From Microbacterium sp. Leaf320 (lineage in GTDB: Bacteria; Actinomycetota; Actinomycetes; Actinomycetales; Microbacteriaceae), in contig NZ_LMOD01000003.1 of assembly GCF_001423485.1 (NCBI RefSeq), forward strand, positions 447,527 to 511,526: 64,000 bases of DNA, in the 5' to 3' direction. Below the pieces are notes generated by a model. It was not told the origin of the DNA. It saw nothing but the letters and a program-made list of their open reading frames with translations, and did no database searches. A program made the translations under genes and the position numbers. Shown here one piece after another: positions 54,261 to 63,225 of the stretch; the stretch's first letter is position 1; each line of letters starts with the position of its first letter.

Positions 54261-54896
54261 ATGAACAGCAACAACTCGATGACGAGTATCCGAGAGAGCA
54301 AGCAGCTTCTGGCAGAGGAGGTGTTCCAGCACATCGGCGCGCAGATCGTGGAAGGCGTGTTGGAACCGGGGCATCGCATCCGCGACGTCGATGTGGCCGA
54401 AGAACTGCATGTGTCGCGGACTCCGGTGCGAGAGGCGTTACAGCGCCTCGAGCGCCTCGGTCTCGTGACGATGTACCCGAGCAGATACACCGAGGTCACC
54501 GCGGTCACACCGGAGACCGTGGAGCAGACGCTCGAGTTCGCCGGATACCAGGCGGGGATGGCGGCGCGCATGGGCGTCGCCAGAATGACTCAACAGGAAC
54601 GGGAGAGCCTCGCGGCACTCGTCGAGGAGATGTACACCGGGCTCGATGACGATGTGCACATCTCGAACACGCGGTGGGCGGTGTTCTCGTTTCTCAGCGA
54701 GCGCACTCGCAACCTCCAGCACCAGGTGCTGATCAACGACGCGAGTCTGGCGCTGTTCCGCAATCTTCGGGGCTGGATCGTTCCCGAAGGCGATCGAGAG
54801 CGGATGCTCCAGATCTACCGGGACTTCCGGGTCACTGTGCTGCGCGGTGACGCCGACGAGGCCGAGCGACTCGCCCGGCAGATGCACTACGTCTGA
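54261..54896 (+). CDS. GntR-family (FadR-type) transcriptional regulator
   Basis: The 211-residue protein has a winged HTH (residues about 10-75: EVFQHIGAQIVEGVLEPGHRIRDVDVAEELHVSRTPVREALQRLERLGLV) followed by an all-helical FCD-like ligand domain. ATG 54261 has GGGGGCGG upstream; a longer frame from 54222 has no such site. The ligand and target are not evident, and the neighbours do not form an obvious catabolic set. Confidence 0.87.
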   Translation: MNSNNSMTSIRESKQLLAEEVFQHIGAQIVEGVLEPGHRIRDVDVAEELHVSRTPVREALQRLERLGLVTMYPSRYTEVTAVTPETVEQTLEFAGYQAGMAARMGVARMTQQERESLAALVEEMYTGLDDDVHISNTRWAVFSFLSERTRNLQHQVLINDASLALFRNLRGWIVPEGDRERMLQIYRDFRVTVLRGDADEAERLARQMHYV

Positions 54897-54927
54897 TCGG
54901 GCGACGAGACGCTGAGTCTGATGGCGG

Positions 54928-55935
54928 TCAGCGCGCTGCCGACCACCCTCTGACCCACGCATCGAGACGGCGGTACGCTTCCTCTCTCGCCTCATGGCGA
55001 GAGAGGAAGACGTCGTGCAGCGCACCGTCGATGCGCTCGACGGTGACCGACGGTCCGAGTTTGAGGGCTGCGCGCGCGATGTCGTCGACGACGAGGACGG
55101 AGTCCGCTCGGGTGAGGTCTTCGGACCACCGCGTGGGGGGCGCGAAGCGCGCAGAGAGCAGCACGCAGACGGGGGCATCGATCGACAGGCCGGCTGCGAC
55201 TGCGGCGTGCCCCGAGAGCACGGCGTGGAACCACCCGGCGTGCACGGCCATCGTCTGCGCGGGGCGCCACCGCAGGTCGACCTCGACGGGGTCGTCGGGA
55301 TCCGCGACCTCCTGCTGCGCGCGCGTGTAGAAGCCGAGATCGACCTGCGGGGCGACCTCACGCGGAGCCCAGCGTGCCTGCAGCTCCGCCACCGGCGCGA
55401 TGAGCGGCCGCGCCGATGCGACCTGGAACTCCAACCACGGGCTGTTCAGGATCACGGCGTCGGCGGTGTCGGGGTGTCGCGACGCCCACAGGCTCAGCGT
55501 GAGCCCTCCGGTGGAGTGCCCGAACAGCACGAGACGACGCGCGGATGCCTTGCCTTCGGCGCCGCGCCCCATCTCCTCGAGAGCCGCGGCGATGTCCTCG
55601 TCATAGGTCGCGAGGTCGGTGATGTATCCGGGCGTCTGCCCGTCTCGCAGGCTGCGACCGTACTTGCGCAGGTCGAGCGCGTAGAAGCGTGCGCCCCGCG
55701 CTGTCCAGAACCGCGCGAGCCGCTTCTGGAAGAAGTAGTCCGACCACCCGTGCACGTACAGCACGTCGACGTCCTCGAGCAGACGGCGGCTGCCTCGCAG
55801 GCGGTCCCACCATCCCTGCTCGCTCGGCAGAGCCCGCACGAGCGTGGCCGCGACAGGCCCCTCGTCGTCTGCGGTGAGCTCGAGCGTCAGCTGCTCGAAC
55901 TCGTCGCCGAGGACGTCCGCTATCCACTCAGGCAT
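54928..55935 (-). CDS. Alpha/beta hydrolase (serine aminopeptidase/lysophospholipase-like)
   Basis: The 335-residue protein has YVHGWSDYFF (oxyanion region), the nucleophile elbow GHSTGGLT near residue 138, and a late Asp/His pair including DGALHDVFLS. The layout fits the S33/monoacylglycerol-lipase-like group. It has no signal peptide, so it is cytoplasmic. It is next to a lipoprotein gene with which it may share a transcript; the substrate is unknown. Confidence 0.86.
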   Translation of the reverse strand: MPEWIADVLGDEFEQLTLELTADDEGPVAATLVRALPSEQGWWDRLRGSRRLLEDVDVLYVHGWSDYFFQKRLARFWTARGARFYALDLRKYGRSLRDGQTPGYITDLATYDEDIAAALEEMGRGAEGKASARRLVLFGHSTGGLTLSLWASRHPDTADAVILNSPWLEFQVASARPLIAPVAELQARWAPREVAPQVDLGFYTRAQQEVADPDDPVEVDLRWRPAQTMAVHAGWFHAVLSGHAAVAAGLSIDAPVCVLLSARFAPPTRWSEDLTRADSVLVVDDIARAALKLGPSVTVERIDGALHDVFLSRHEAREEAYRRLDAWVRGWSAAR

Positions 55936-55963
55936 GCGGCCAGGCTAGCCGACCCCTGCCCGA

Positions 55964-57004
55964 CTACTGCGGAGCGGTGTGTCCGACCGTGAGGTTGCGC
56001 ACTGCCGCCGCTGCCAGAGGAGCGGGATCCGCCGCACCCGCCCCGTTGTCGTAGGTCATGAATCGGAGCCAGTCGATGCCCACCCGCACGTCGAGGATGT
56101 TCTCGCCGTGGTCACCGGAACTCGCTTTCGCGGCATCAGCCCCGTCGACGTCGACCGGTGTGCCATCGAGCTTCTCGAACGCCCACGCCCCTGCCGGGAG
56201 CGTCGTCAGCATCAGGTACGCCGCCCCTTCATATTCGCTCGCCGAAGTTCGGAAATAGCAGATCCGCGACCCGTTCACGTATTCGTACACCTCTGCAGGG
56301 ATGCCCCATCCCCCGAACTCGGTGATGAGCAACGCATCAGACACGCCGAACAGCGTGTTCACCTCCTGCTCGGTGATGAACCGCTCGCACGGGGCGCCGA
56401 CGATCTCGCTGTCGATGTACTCCACCGCCCGGAGAGAGGATGCAGCTGAGGCCGCGAGACGACGCATCGCCTCTTCCATCCTCTCGGTGTCCGCCTCGCC
56501 GAGGCCGGGCTCGGTCACCGTGGCGGTGAGCAGCACCTCTCCGTCGGGGAACTCGAAGTAGCACCCACCGTCTTCGCAGCGCGCCTGCTCCCCCCAGTAT
56601 CCCTGCCGCTCGGTCGCACCGGCGATCACGGCAGCTGCACCCGGCACGAGCACGACCTCCCAGTTGCGATCGAACGTCGCCCCCGCAGAGCAGGCGATCC
56701 CGCCGGCTCGCTGGAACATGTGCTGCCCGGGTCCGGGGATCCAGCTCATCGTCGACACCACCGACAGCACGGGTTGCACGGGCGTCTCAGGCTCGCCCAC
56801 GAGCGCGCGCATCTCGGCGGCGACGTCGTCGCATGTCACGTCGAACGCCGACTCCGGGTCGACGATCGGCTCGGGTGTCGGCGTCGGGGTCACGGAAGCC
56901 GACGGGGATGCCGTCGGCTTCGGGGTCGGGGCCGGCTCAGGAGTGCATCCAGAGACCAGCAGCAGGGCCGCCGTACCGAGCACGAGGAGAGAGCGCAGTC
57001 GCAT
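55964..57004 (-). CDS. Secreted lipoprotein of unknown function
   Basis: The 346-residue protein has a lipoprotein signal peptide with lipobox LVSGC (Cys about 20), a Pro/Thr/Ser linker to about residue 48, and a soluble extracellular domain with four or more Cys. I recognise no family. ATG 57004 gives the correct distance to the hydrophobic core. Confidence 0.75.
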   Translation of the reverse strand: MRLRSLLVLGTAALLLVSGCTPEPAPTPKPTASPSASVTPTPTPEPIVDPESAFDVTCDDVAAEMRALVGEPETPVQPVLSVVSTMSWIPGPGQHMFQRAGGIACSAGATFDRNWEVVLVPGAAAVIAGATERQGYWGEQARCEDGGCYFEFPDGEVLLTATVTEPGLGEADTERMEEAMRRLAASAASSLRAVEYIDSEIVGAPCERFITEQEVNTLFGVSDALLITEFGGWGIPAEVYEYVNGSRICYFRTSASEYEGAAYLMLTTLPAGAWAFEKLDGTPVDVDGADAAKASSGDHGENILDVRVGIDWLRFMTYDNGAGAADPAPLAAAAVRNLTVGHTAPQ

Positions 57005-57066
57005 GCGCCCAGCCTAGGGACGGCGAGACTCCGACACGCGAGGCGCCGACAACGATCGGATGACGG

Positions 57067-58461
57067 TCACTCGCCTCGGGAGACGCGCACCATCTCGTCA
57101 CGGGGAACGACCTTGACGCGGGCACGCTCGTGCGGGGCGCCGAGGGCCACCTCGTGCTCGTCGAGACGGTGCCAGCCGTCGAGGTCGGTCCAGCGAACGC
57201 CGCGCTCCTGCAGCAGCGCGGGGATCGCCTCTTCCGAGGGGTCCTCCGGGTGCCACCACGAGCCCTGGTCGTTGATGATGTGGCGCACTGTCTCCATGGC
57301 GTCGGACTTCGTGTGACCGATCAGTCCCACCGGCCCGCGCTTGATCCAGCCGGTCGCGTAGATGCCGGTCATCTGCTGGTTCGAGTCCTTCGCGAGCACC
57401 TGGCCCTCGCGGTTCGGGATCACACCGTGCTTCTTGTCGAAAGGCACACCGGGAAGCGGAGAGCCGAAGTAGCCGATCGCACGATAGAGCGACTGCATCG
57501 GCACCTCGCGCATCTCGCCGGTGCCCACCGCGCCACCCTGCCCGTCGGGCTTCGTGCGCTCGTAGACGAGAGCGGCGACACGGCCGGCCTCGTCCTTGCG
57601 CACCTCGACCGGGCGGGCCCAGAAGTGCAGGTGCAGACGACGGGATGCGGTGCCGCCGGCGCTGTTCTCATCGCCTCTGGCGTCATTGACGGACGGGCGC
57701 TTGCGCCACGACTGCAGGATGCGGTCGATGACCATGACCTGCTTGTTGCTCGCCACGGCGTCTTTCGAGGCCTCGTCGTAGTCGAAGTCCTCGTCGTAGA
57801 CGACCATGTCGACGTCGCGCAGCTCGCCGAGCTCACGCAGCTCGAGAGGGGTGAACTTCACCTGCGCTGGGCCGCGGCGGCCGAACACGTGGACGTCGGT
57901 GACCTCGCTCGCCTTGAGTCCTTCGTAGACGTTGTCGGGAACCTCGGTGACCAGCAGATCCTCGGCGTGCTTCGCCAGCATCCGCGCGACATCGAGTGCG
58001 ACGTTGCCGTTGCCCAGCACGCCGACGGATGCGGCATCCAGCGGCCACTCGCGCGGCACGTCGGGGTGACCGTCGAACCAGCTGACGTAGTCCGCTGCGC
58101 CGTACGAGGCCACGGCGTCGATGCCGGGGATGTCGAGGGTCGTGTCGCGGATCGCGCCGGTCGCGAAGATCACCGCGTTGTAGTGCTTCTTCAGGTCGTC
58201 GAGGGTGATGTCCTCACCGAAGCGCACGTTGCCGAACAGCCGGATGTCACCGCGGTCGAGAACGTCGCGGAGTGCGTTGATGATGCCCTTGATGCGCGGG
58301 TGGTCTGGTGCGACGCCGTAGCGGACCAGGCCATAGGGCGCGGGGAGCTGCTCGAAGAGGTCGATCGAGACATCGAACTTGCGCTCGGCCTTCAGCAGGA
58401 TGTCGGCGGCATAGATGCCGGCGGGGCCCGCTCCGACGATGGCCAGTCTGAGCTTGGTCAT
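57067..58461 (-). CDS. FprA-like ferredoxin/adrenodoxin-NADP+ reductase
   Basis: The 464-residue flavoprotein has the FAD Rossmann motif AIVGAGPAGIYAAD at the N-terminus, then PYGLVRYGVAPDHP, and a second Rossmann motif GNGNVALDVARMLA near residue 150 for NADPH. Near 390 it has IYATGWIKRGPVGLIGHTKSDA, typical of the FprA/adrenodoxin-reductase group. It passes electrons from NADPH to ferredoxins. It lies downstream of the polyprenyl synthase. Confidence 0.92.
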   Translation of the reverse strand: MTKLRLAIVGAGPAGIYAADILLKAERKFDVSIDLFEQLPAPYGLVRYGVAPDHPRIKGIINALRDVLDRGDIRLFGNVRFGEDITLDDLKKHYNAVIFATGAIRDTTLDIPGIDAVASYGAADYVSWFDGHPDVPREWPLDAASVGVLGNGNVALDVARMLAKHAEDLLVTEVPDNVYEGLKASEVTDVHVFGRRGPAQVKFTPLELRELGELRDVDMVVYDEDFDYDEASKDAVASNKQVMVIDRILQSWRKRPSVNDARGDENSAGGTASRRLHLHFWARPVEVRKDEAGRVAALVYERTKPDGQGGAVGTGEMREVPMQSLYRAIGYFGSPLPGVPFDKKHGVIPNREGQVLAKDSNQQMTGIYATGWIKRGPVGLIGHTKSDAMETVRHIINDQGSWWHPEDPSEEAIPALLQERGVRWTDLDGWHRLDEHEVALGAPHERARVKVVPRDEMVRVSRGE

Positions 58462-58518
58462 AAGGGGTCCTTTCGTATGCCGTCACGCCCGATGCACGCG
58501 GCCTGCGGCCGCCAGCGG

Positions 58519-59580
58519 TCAGCTGGAGCGTTCGACGAGGGTCTCGGCGAAACGGGTGAGCGCTTCGCGCACGGTGCCTCGCGGAAGCGGGGCGAGCGCG
58601 TCGATCGCATCCTGGGTCCAGGAATGCGCGAGCGCGAGAGTCTTCTGGGTGCCGACGTGGTCACGGAGCTCGGTGAGCGGTCCGTCGAGGATCGCGGGCT
58701 CCTCCCCCTCGGCGATGCGGGCGACCCCGTCGTCGATGCGAGCCGCGAGGTCGATCGAGGCCTCATCGGACTCGGCCTTCAGCAGCAGGTAGGGCATGGT
58801 CGGGACGCCGGCACGCAGATCGGTTCCCGGCACCTTGCCGGTGTCCTCGGGCTTGGCCGACAGGTCGATCACGTCGTCGAGCAGCTGGAAGGCGACGCCG
58901 ATCTTCTCGCCGTACACGCGCAGCGGCTCCTCGTACTCCGACGGGGCGTTCGAGAAGATCACACCGCCCTGGGTCGCCGCGGCGATCAGGGATCCGGTCT
59001 TGTCGGCGAGCACCTGGATGTAGAACTCGATGGGGTCGTCGTCGGGCTGGGCGCCGATCGTCTCGTGCATCTGACCGAGGACCAACCGCTCGAACGTGTC
59101 GGCCTGCAGGCGGATCGCCCGCTCCCCCAGGCGCGACATCAGCTGGCTCGCACGCGAGAAGAGGATGTCGCCGGTGAGGATGGCGATGTTGTTGCCCCAC
59201 ACGGTCTGTGCAGCGGGCACGCCTCGGCGGCGATCGGCACCGTCCATGACGTCGTCGTGGTAGAGCGAGCCGAGGTGGGTGATCTCGAGCGCCTTGGCGA
59301 CGTCGATCACCTTCTCGGTGTTGCCGTCGCCGAGCTGGGCGGCGAGCAGCGTGAGCACGGGGCGGATGCGCTTGCCTCCGGCCTCGTACAGGTACCGGCT
59401 CGCGGCGTCGGCCAGAGGATCGGCGACGCGCACGTCGTCGGCGAGTCCCGTCTCGACGAGCTCGAGGCCGTCTTCGATCGCCTGAGCGATGCGTCGCCCG
59501 GCGGTGCCGATGAAGACACGGTCGCTGAAACCGAGACGGCTCGCCAGTCGCGAACCCGGGGCTACGCGGCTCGAAGTCAC
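58519..59580 (-). CDS. Polyprenyl diphosphate synthase
   Basis: The 353-residue trans-prenyl transferase has the first Asp-rich motif in SLYHDDVMDGADRRRG (near residue 120) and the second in FQLLDDVIDLSAK (near 232), plus GGKRIRP. The long-chain type makes the side chain of menaquinone, which fits its position directly downstream of menG. Product chain length cannot be read from sequence. Confidence 0.93.
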   Translation of the reverse strand: MTSSRVAPGSRLASRLGFSDRVFIGTAGRRIAQAIEDGLELVETGLADDVRVADPLADAASRYLYEAGGKRIRPVLTLLAAQLGDGNTEKVIDVAKALEITHLGSLYHDDVMDGADRRRGVPAAQTVWGNNIAILTGDILFSRASQLMSRLGERAIRLQADTFERLVLGQMHETIGAQPDDDPIEFYIQVLADKTGSLIAAATQGGVIFSNAPSEYEEPLRVYGEKIGVAFQLLDDVIDLSAKPEDTGKVPGTDLRAGVPTMPYLLLKAESDEASIDLAARIDDGVARIAEGEEPAILDGPLTELRDHVGTQKTLALAHSWTQDAIDALAPLPRGTVREALTRFAETLVERSS

Positions 59581-59625
59581 GTGCTCAGCCTACCTTCGTC
59601 AGACGTACGGGTTCGCGCGCGGTGT

Positions 59626-60345
59626 TCACGCGGGCTTGAACGCCCGGTGGAGCGCGACGATGCCGAACGACAGGTTTCGGTACTCGACCTCGGCCCAGCC
59701 CGCTTCGCGGATCCACGCCGCGAGCTTCTTCTGATCGGGCCAGTCGCGGATCGACTCGTTCAGGTAGTCGTAGGCGTCGCCGTTGGTGCCGGCGACTCGG
59801 GCCACCCTGGGCAGCACCTGCGAGTTGTAGAAGCGGTAGGCGGCGCGGAACACGGACCCGGGAGGGGTGGAGAACTCGTTGATCACGAGGCGACCGCCGG
59901 GCTTGGTCACGCGCAGCAGCTCGCGCAGCGCCTTCTTCGGGTCGTTCACGTTGCGCAGCGCATACGACATCGTGACGGCGTCGAACTCCCCGTCGGCGAA
60001 CGGCAGGTCAGTCGCATCCGCCTGCACGAACGAGAGATTGCGGATGCTGCCGTGACGGCGCTGCCCCTCGGCGAGCATGCCGGGCGAGAAGTCGGCGGCG
60101 ACGACCTGGGCTCCGCTGCGGGCGAGGGATGCCGACGACGACGCGGTGCCCGCACCGAGGTCGAGGATCTTCTCGCCGGGCTTCGGGGCGACGGCGCGGG
60201 TCGTGGCCGCGCGCCACAGCGCGTCGTTGCCGACCGTCATCGCCGTGTTCGTGCGGTCGTAGCCCGCGGCGACCTGGTCGAACATGCCGCTGACGCGGGC
60301 GGGGTCCTTGCCGAGATCGGCGCGGTTTGCATCGTTCGAGGTCAC
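59626..60345 (-). CDS. menG: Demethylmenaquinone methyltransferase
   Basis: The 239-residue SAM methyltransferase has the GxGxG-like KILDLGAGTASSSASLA and the MenG/UbiE landmarks FDQVAAGYDRTNTAMT, DATDLPFADGEFDAVTMSYALRNV and KPGGRLVINEFS. It performs the last methylation in menaquinone synthesis. Its start overlaps the DUF402 gene upstream. Confidence 0.95.
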   Translation of the reverse strand: MTSNDANRADLGKDPARVSGMFDQVAAGYDRTNTAMTVGNDALWRAATTRAVAPKPGEKILDLGAGTASSSASLARSGAQVVAADFSPGMLAEGQRRHGSIRNLSFVQADATDLPFADGEFDAVTMSYALRNVNDPKKALRELLRVTKPGGRLVINEFSTPPGSVFRAAYRFYNSQVLPRVARVAGTNGDAYDYLNESIRDWPDQKKLAAWIREAGWAEVEYRNLSFGIVALHRAFKPA

Positions 60346-60905
60346 GAGTCCAGTCTAGGTGCGAGGTGCAGGGCTTCGAGGCGGTCGAGCCAGAGATCTC
60401 CCGTCGCATCGTCGAACGGTGCGGTCCGGTGGCGCACGCGCTGCTCGAGGTCGAGCGCCAGCGCTTCGAGCCTCGTCATGACGTCTGCCGGATACCCGTA
60501 CTGCGCGCTGTGCTCCTCCCATTCGTCGCGGTCGTCGACCCAGATCCCGCGGTCGCCGTCGACCCGGACGACGTCGAGATCCATGTCGATGCCCACAGCC
60601 AGCAGCGGGTCGTCCGACCAGCGCACGTCCCATCCGATGTCGATGTAGATGCGCATGGCCTTGGGGTGGTCGCGGTTGACCGTCAGCGCGTAGTCGGTCT
60701 GCCGCGGGACGAGGGTGACGTTCGGACCGGAAGTCACGAAGGATGCCCCGGGGCGCGCGCTGTGCCAGCCGGCGGGCTGCCCGAGCCAGTCGCCCCACTC
60801 GTCGGCGCCGAGGTACACGCACTCGTGCCGCCAGTGCGGGGATCCGTCCCACTTGCGCCACTGGAAGATCATCTCGGTGCCGGGGGCGGGTCGCGCATCG
60901 CTCAT
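60342..60905 (-). CDS. DUF402-domain protein
   Basis: The 187-residue protein has the DUF402 pattern: WRHECVYLGADEWGDWLGQPAGW, then YIDIGWDVRWSDDPLLAVGIDMDLDVVRVDG with its metal-binding acidic cluster. Related proteins are nucleoside-phosphate phosphatases or RNA-associated. The start is within 60 bp of the divergent menF gene, and menG overlaps it. Confidence 0.85.
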   Translation of the reverse strand: MSDARPAPGTEMIFQWRKWDGSPHWRHECVYLGADEWGDWLGQPAGWHSARPGASFVTSGPNVTLVPRQTDYALTVNRDHPKAMRIYIDIGWDVRWSDDPLLAVGIDMDLDVVRVDGDRGIWVDDRDEWEEHSAQYGYPADVMTRLEALALDLEQRVRHRTAPFDDATGDLWLDRLEALHLAPRLDS

Positions 60906-60964
60906 GCCTTCAGCGTAGGCCGCGCCCCCGACCTTCCCTCCGACCGAAGAACTAGGCTGGAGGG

Positions 60965-62218
60965 GTGAGCAGCAGGCTGGTCGTGGAGACCCGTGAGATC
61001 GATCCGGTCGAGGATCTCCTGGCGTTCGCCGACCCGGCGCGGCCCCTCGCGTGGCTGCGCCGCGGAGACGGGATCGTCGCCGTGGGCGACGGGGTCGTCG
61101 AGACCATCCGTGTGCCGGCAGGCACGGCGCCGCTGCGCTCTGCGGCGATCGCCGACGCCTGGCGAGAGCTCGCGCAGGATGCCGAGGTCGACGACGGACT
61201 CGGACTCCCCGGCTCGGGCCTCGTCGCCTTCGGGGCGCTGACGTTCGACGAGGACTCCGCCGCCGACAGCGTGCTGATCGTCCCGTCGCTCGTGATCGGG
61301 CGTCACAGCGGACGCACCTGGCTCACCCGCATCCGCTTCTCGTCTTCCGCCGCGACGGCAGACAACGCGGCGACTCGCGAGTACGGCCCGCACTGGGCTG
61401 GCACCGTGGGCCCAGGCGCCCAGAGCCCGCAGGGCTATCAGGATTCCGTGCGGCAGGCCCTCGGTCGCATCGCTGACGGCGAGCTCAGCAAGGTCGTGCT
61501 CGCGCGCGACCTCACCGGCAGCATCCCGGCAGGTTCCGATCTCCGTCGCCTCGTGAGGGCGCTGTCGACCGGCTACCCCGACACGTGGGCCTTCGCGGTC
61601 GACGGACTGATCGGCGCGAGTCCCGAGACCCTCGTCACCGTGCAGCAGCGCACCGTGACCGCGCGAGTGCTGGCAGGAACCATCGGCCGTGGAGCCGATG
61701 CGGACGCCGACACCGTGGCATCCGCTCACCTCGCCTCCAGCACGAAGGATCTCGACGAGCACGAGTACGCCGTCCAGAGCGTGCTCGCCTCTCTTCGTCC
61801 GCACACCCGGGTCCTCGCCGCGAGCGAGCAGCCGTTCCTGCTGAAGCTGCCGAACCTCTTCCACCTGGCGACCGACGTCGAGGGTGAGCTCGCCGACGGC
61901 GGCTCGTCACTCGACCTCGTCGGCGCACTGCATCCGACCGCCGCCGTCGCAGGCACCCCGACCCCTGCGGCGATCGCGGCGATCCGCGAACTCGAGCCGT
62001 TCGACCGAGGCCGCTACGCGGGTCCGGTCGGATGGGTGGATGCCGCGGGCAACGGCGAGTGGGCGATCGCTCTGCGCTGCGCGCAGTTCTCCCCCGCCTC
62101 TTCCGAGATCGCCGTCACGGCCTATGCCGGCGCGGGGATCGTCGCGGGCTCGGACCCCGAGTCCGAGATGCTCGAGACGCGGGTCAAGTTCCGCCCCCTG
62201 GTCGACGCCCTCGCCTGA
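60965..62218 (+). CDS. menF: Isochorismate synthase
   Basis: The 417-residue chorismate-binding enzyme has the C-terminal signature region VLAGTIGRGAD, HEYAVQSVLASL, LFHLATDVEG and the AYAGAGIVAGSDPESEMLET stretch. It converts chorismate to isochorismate, the first step of menaquinone synthesis. It begins with GTG 60965. menD and menG lie nearby on the other strand. A siderophore-type EntC role is less likely in this context. Confidence 0.92.
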   Translation: MSSRLVVETREIDPVEDLLAFADPARPLAWLRRGDGIVAVGDGVVETIRVPAGTAPLRSAAIADAWRELAQDAEVDDGLGLPGSGLVAFGALTFDEDSAADSVLIVPSLVIGRHSGRTWLTRIRFSSSAATADNAATREYGPHWAGTVGPGAQSPQGYQDSVRQALGRIADGELSKVVLARDLTGSIPAGSDLRRLVRALSTGYPDTWAFAVDGLIGASPETLVTVQQRTVTARVLAGTIGRGADADADTVASAHLASSTKDLDEHEYAVQSVLASLRPHTRVLAASEQPFLLKLPNLFHLATDVEGELADGGSSLDLVGALHPTAAVAGTPTPAAIAAIRELEPFDRGRYAGPVGWVDAAGNGEWAIALRCAQFSPASSEIAVTAYAGAGIVAGSDPESEMLETRVKFRPLVDALA

Positions 62219-62249
62219 GTCCCGAGGGTCGCTCGCCGCGTTTCGTCTC

Positions 62250-62326
62250 GGGGCTTCGCTCCTCGCTCAACGACAGGGGCTTCGCTCCTCGCTCAACGAC
62301 AGGGGCGCGCTCTTCGCTCAACGACG
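62250..62326 (+). repeat. Tandem 26-bp repeat between menF and the PPK2 gene
   Basis: Two full copies and one partial copy of GGGGCTTCGCTCCTCGCTCA followed by ACGACA. Such Ser-codon-like GAGCGAAG repeats occur between genes in this group. The function is unknown. Confidence 0.7.
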
Positions 62327-62338
62327 GGAGACTGCCGC

Positions 62339-63181
62339 TCAGCTCGCTGCGAGACGCGTCTTCTCGGCCTCGACGTCGAAGGTCGCCTCCGGCCACTGCG
62401 GGTCGATGCCCTGCAGCGCGTCGAGCAGCAGCTCCTGCACCGCGAGGCGGGCGAACCACTTGCGATTCGCCGGGATCACGTGCCACCGCGCTGCGCTCGT
62501 CGACGTGCGCTCGAACACGGTCTGATACGCGGCCATGTAGTCGTCCCACAGCAGCCGCTCGTCGACGTCGCCCGGGTTGTACTTCCAGTACTTGTCCGGT
62601 CGCTCGAGTCGCTCCATCAGGCGCGCCTTCTGCTCGTCGGGCGAGATGTGCAGCATGACCTTGATGATGCGGATGCCGGACGCCGCGGCCTCCCCCTCGA
62701 ACGCGTTGATCGCGTCGTAGCGGCGCTCGATCTCGTCACCCGGAGCGAGTGAGCGCACCCGACCGATCAGCACGTCCTCATAGTGCGAGCGGTCGAAGAC
62801 GCCGATGAACCCCGGTTCGGGCAGACGCGGCGTGACGCGCCAGAGGAAGTCATGGGCGAGCTCTTCATCGGTCGGCGCCTTGAACGCCGAGAGCGCCACC
62901 CCCTGCGGGTCGACACCGCCGACGACGTGACGCACGATGCCGCCCTTGCCTGCCGAGTCCATGGCCTGCAGGATCAGCAGGACCGAGTCCTTCGCGACGC
63001 CCACGCGGCTCTCGGCGAACAGTCGCTCCTGCAGCTGGTTGAGTTCGTGCAGGCCCGCCGCGAGATCGCGCGCACCGTCGGCTTTGGCCCCGTGATAGCC
63101 GGGAGTGCTCTCGGGGTCGACGTCCGCGAGACGGAATCCGTCGCCGACCTGCAGGGTCTTGGCCCACTCATGCGCTGTCAT
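62339..63181 (-). CDS. PPK2-family polyphosphate-dependent kinase
   Basis: The 280-residue protein has the P-loop MDSAGKGGIVRHVVGG near residue 80 and LID-like RSHYEDVLIGRV, typical of single-domain PPK2 (class I/III) enzymes that phosphorylate nucleotides with polyphosphate or the reverse. ATG 63181 has AGGATGA upstream; a GTG at 63208 would add nine residues. It follows the tandem repeat region and is not clearly in an operon. Confidence 0.9.
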   Translation of the reverse strand: MTAHEWAKTLQVGDGFRLADVDPESTPGYHGAKADGARDLAAGLHELNQLQERLFAESRVGVAKDSVLLILQAMDSAGKGGIVRHVVGGVDPQGVALSAFKAPTDEELAHDFLWRVTPRLPEPGFIGVFDRSHYEDVLIGRVRSLAPGDEIERRYDAINAFEGEAAASGIRIIKVMLHISPDEQKARLMERLERPDKYWKYNPGDVDERLLWDDYMAAYQTVFERTSTSAARWHVIPANRKWFARLAVQELLLDALQGIDPQWPEATFDVEAEKTRLAAS

Positions 63182-63225
63182 GCGTTCATCCTGCCACTGC
63201 GCGCTCACGCCGTGAGGAGAACAGG

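Noticed and set aside
57130..60648. 1172-codon open frame on the plus strand
   Set aside because: It runs antisense through four well-recognised genes (FprA-like, polyprenyl synthase, menG, DUF402). Its His/Arg/Val-rich translation is typical of a mirror frame in GC-rich DNA.
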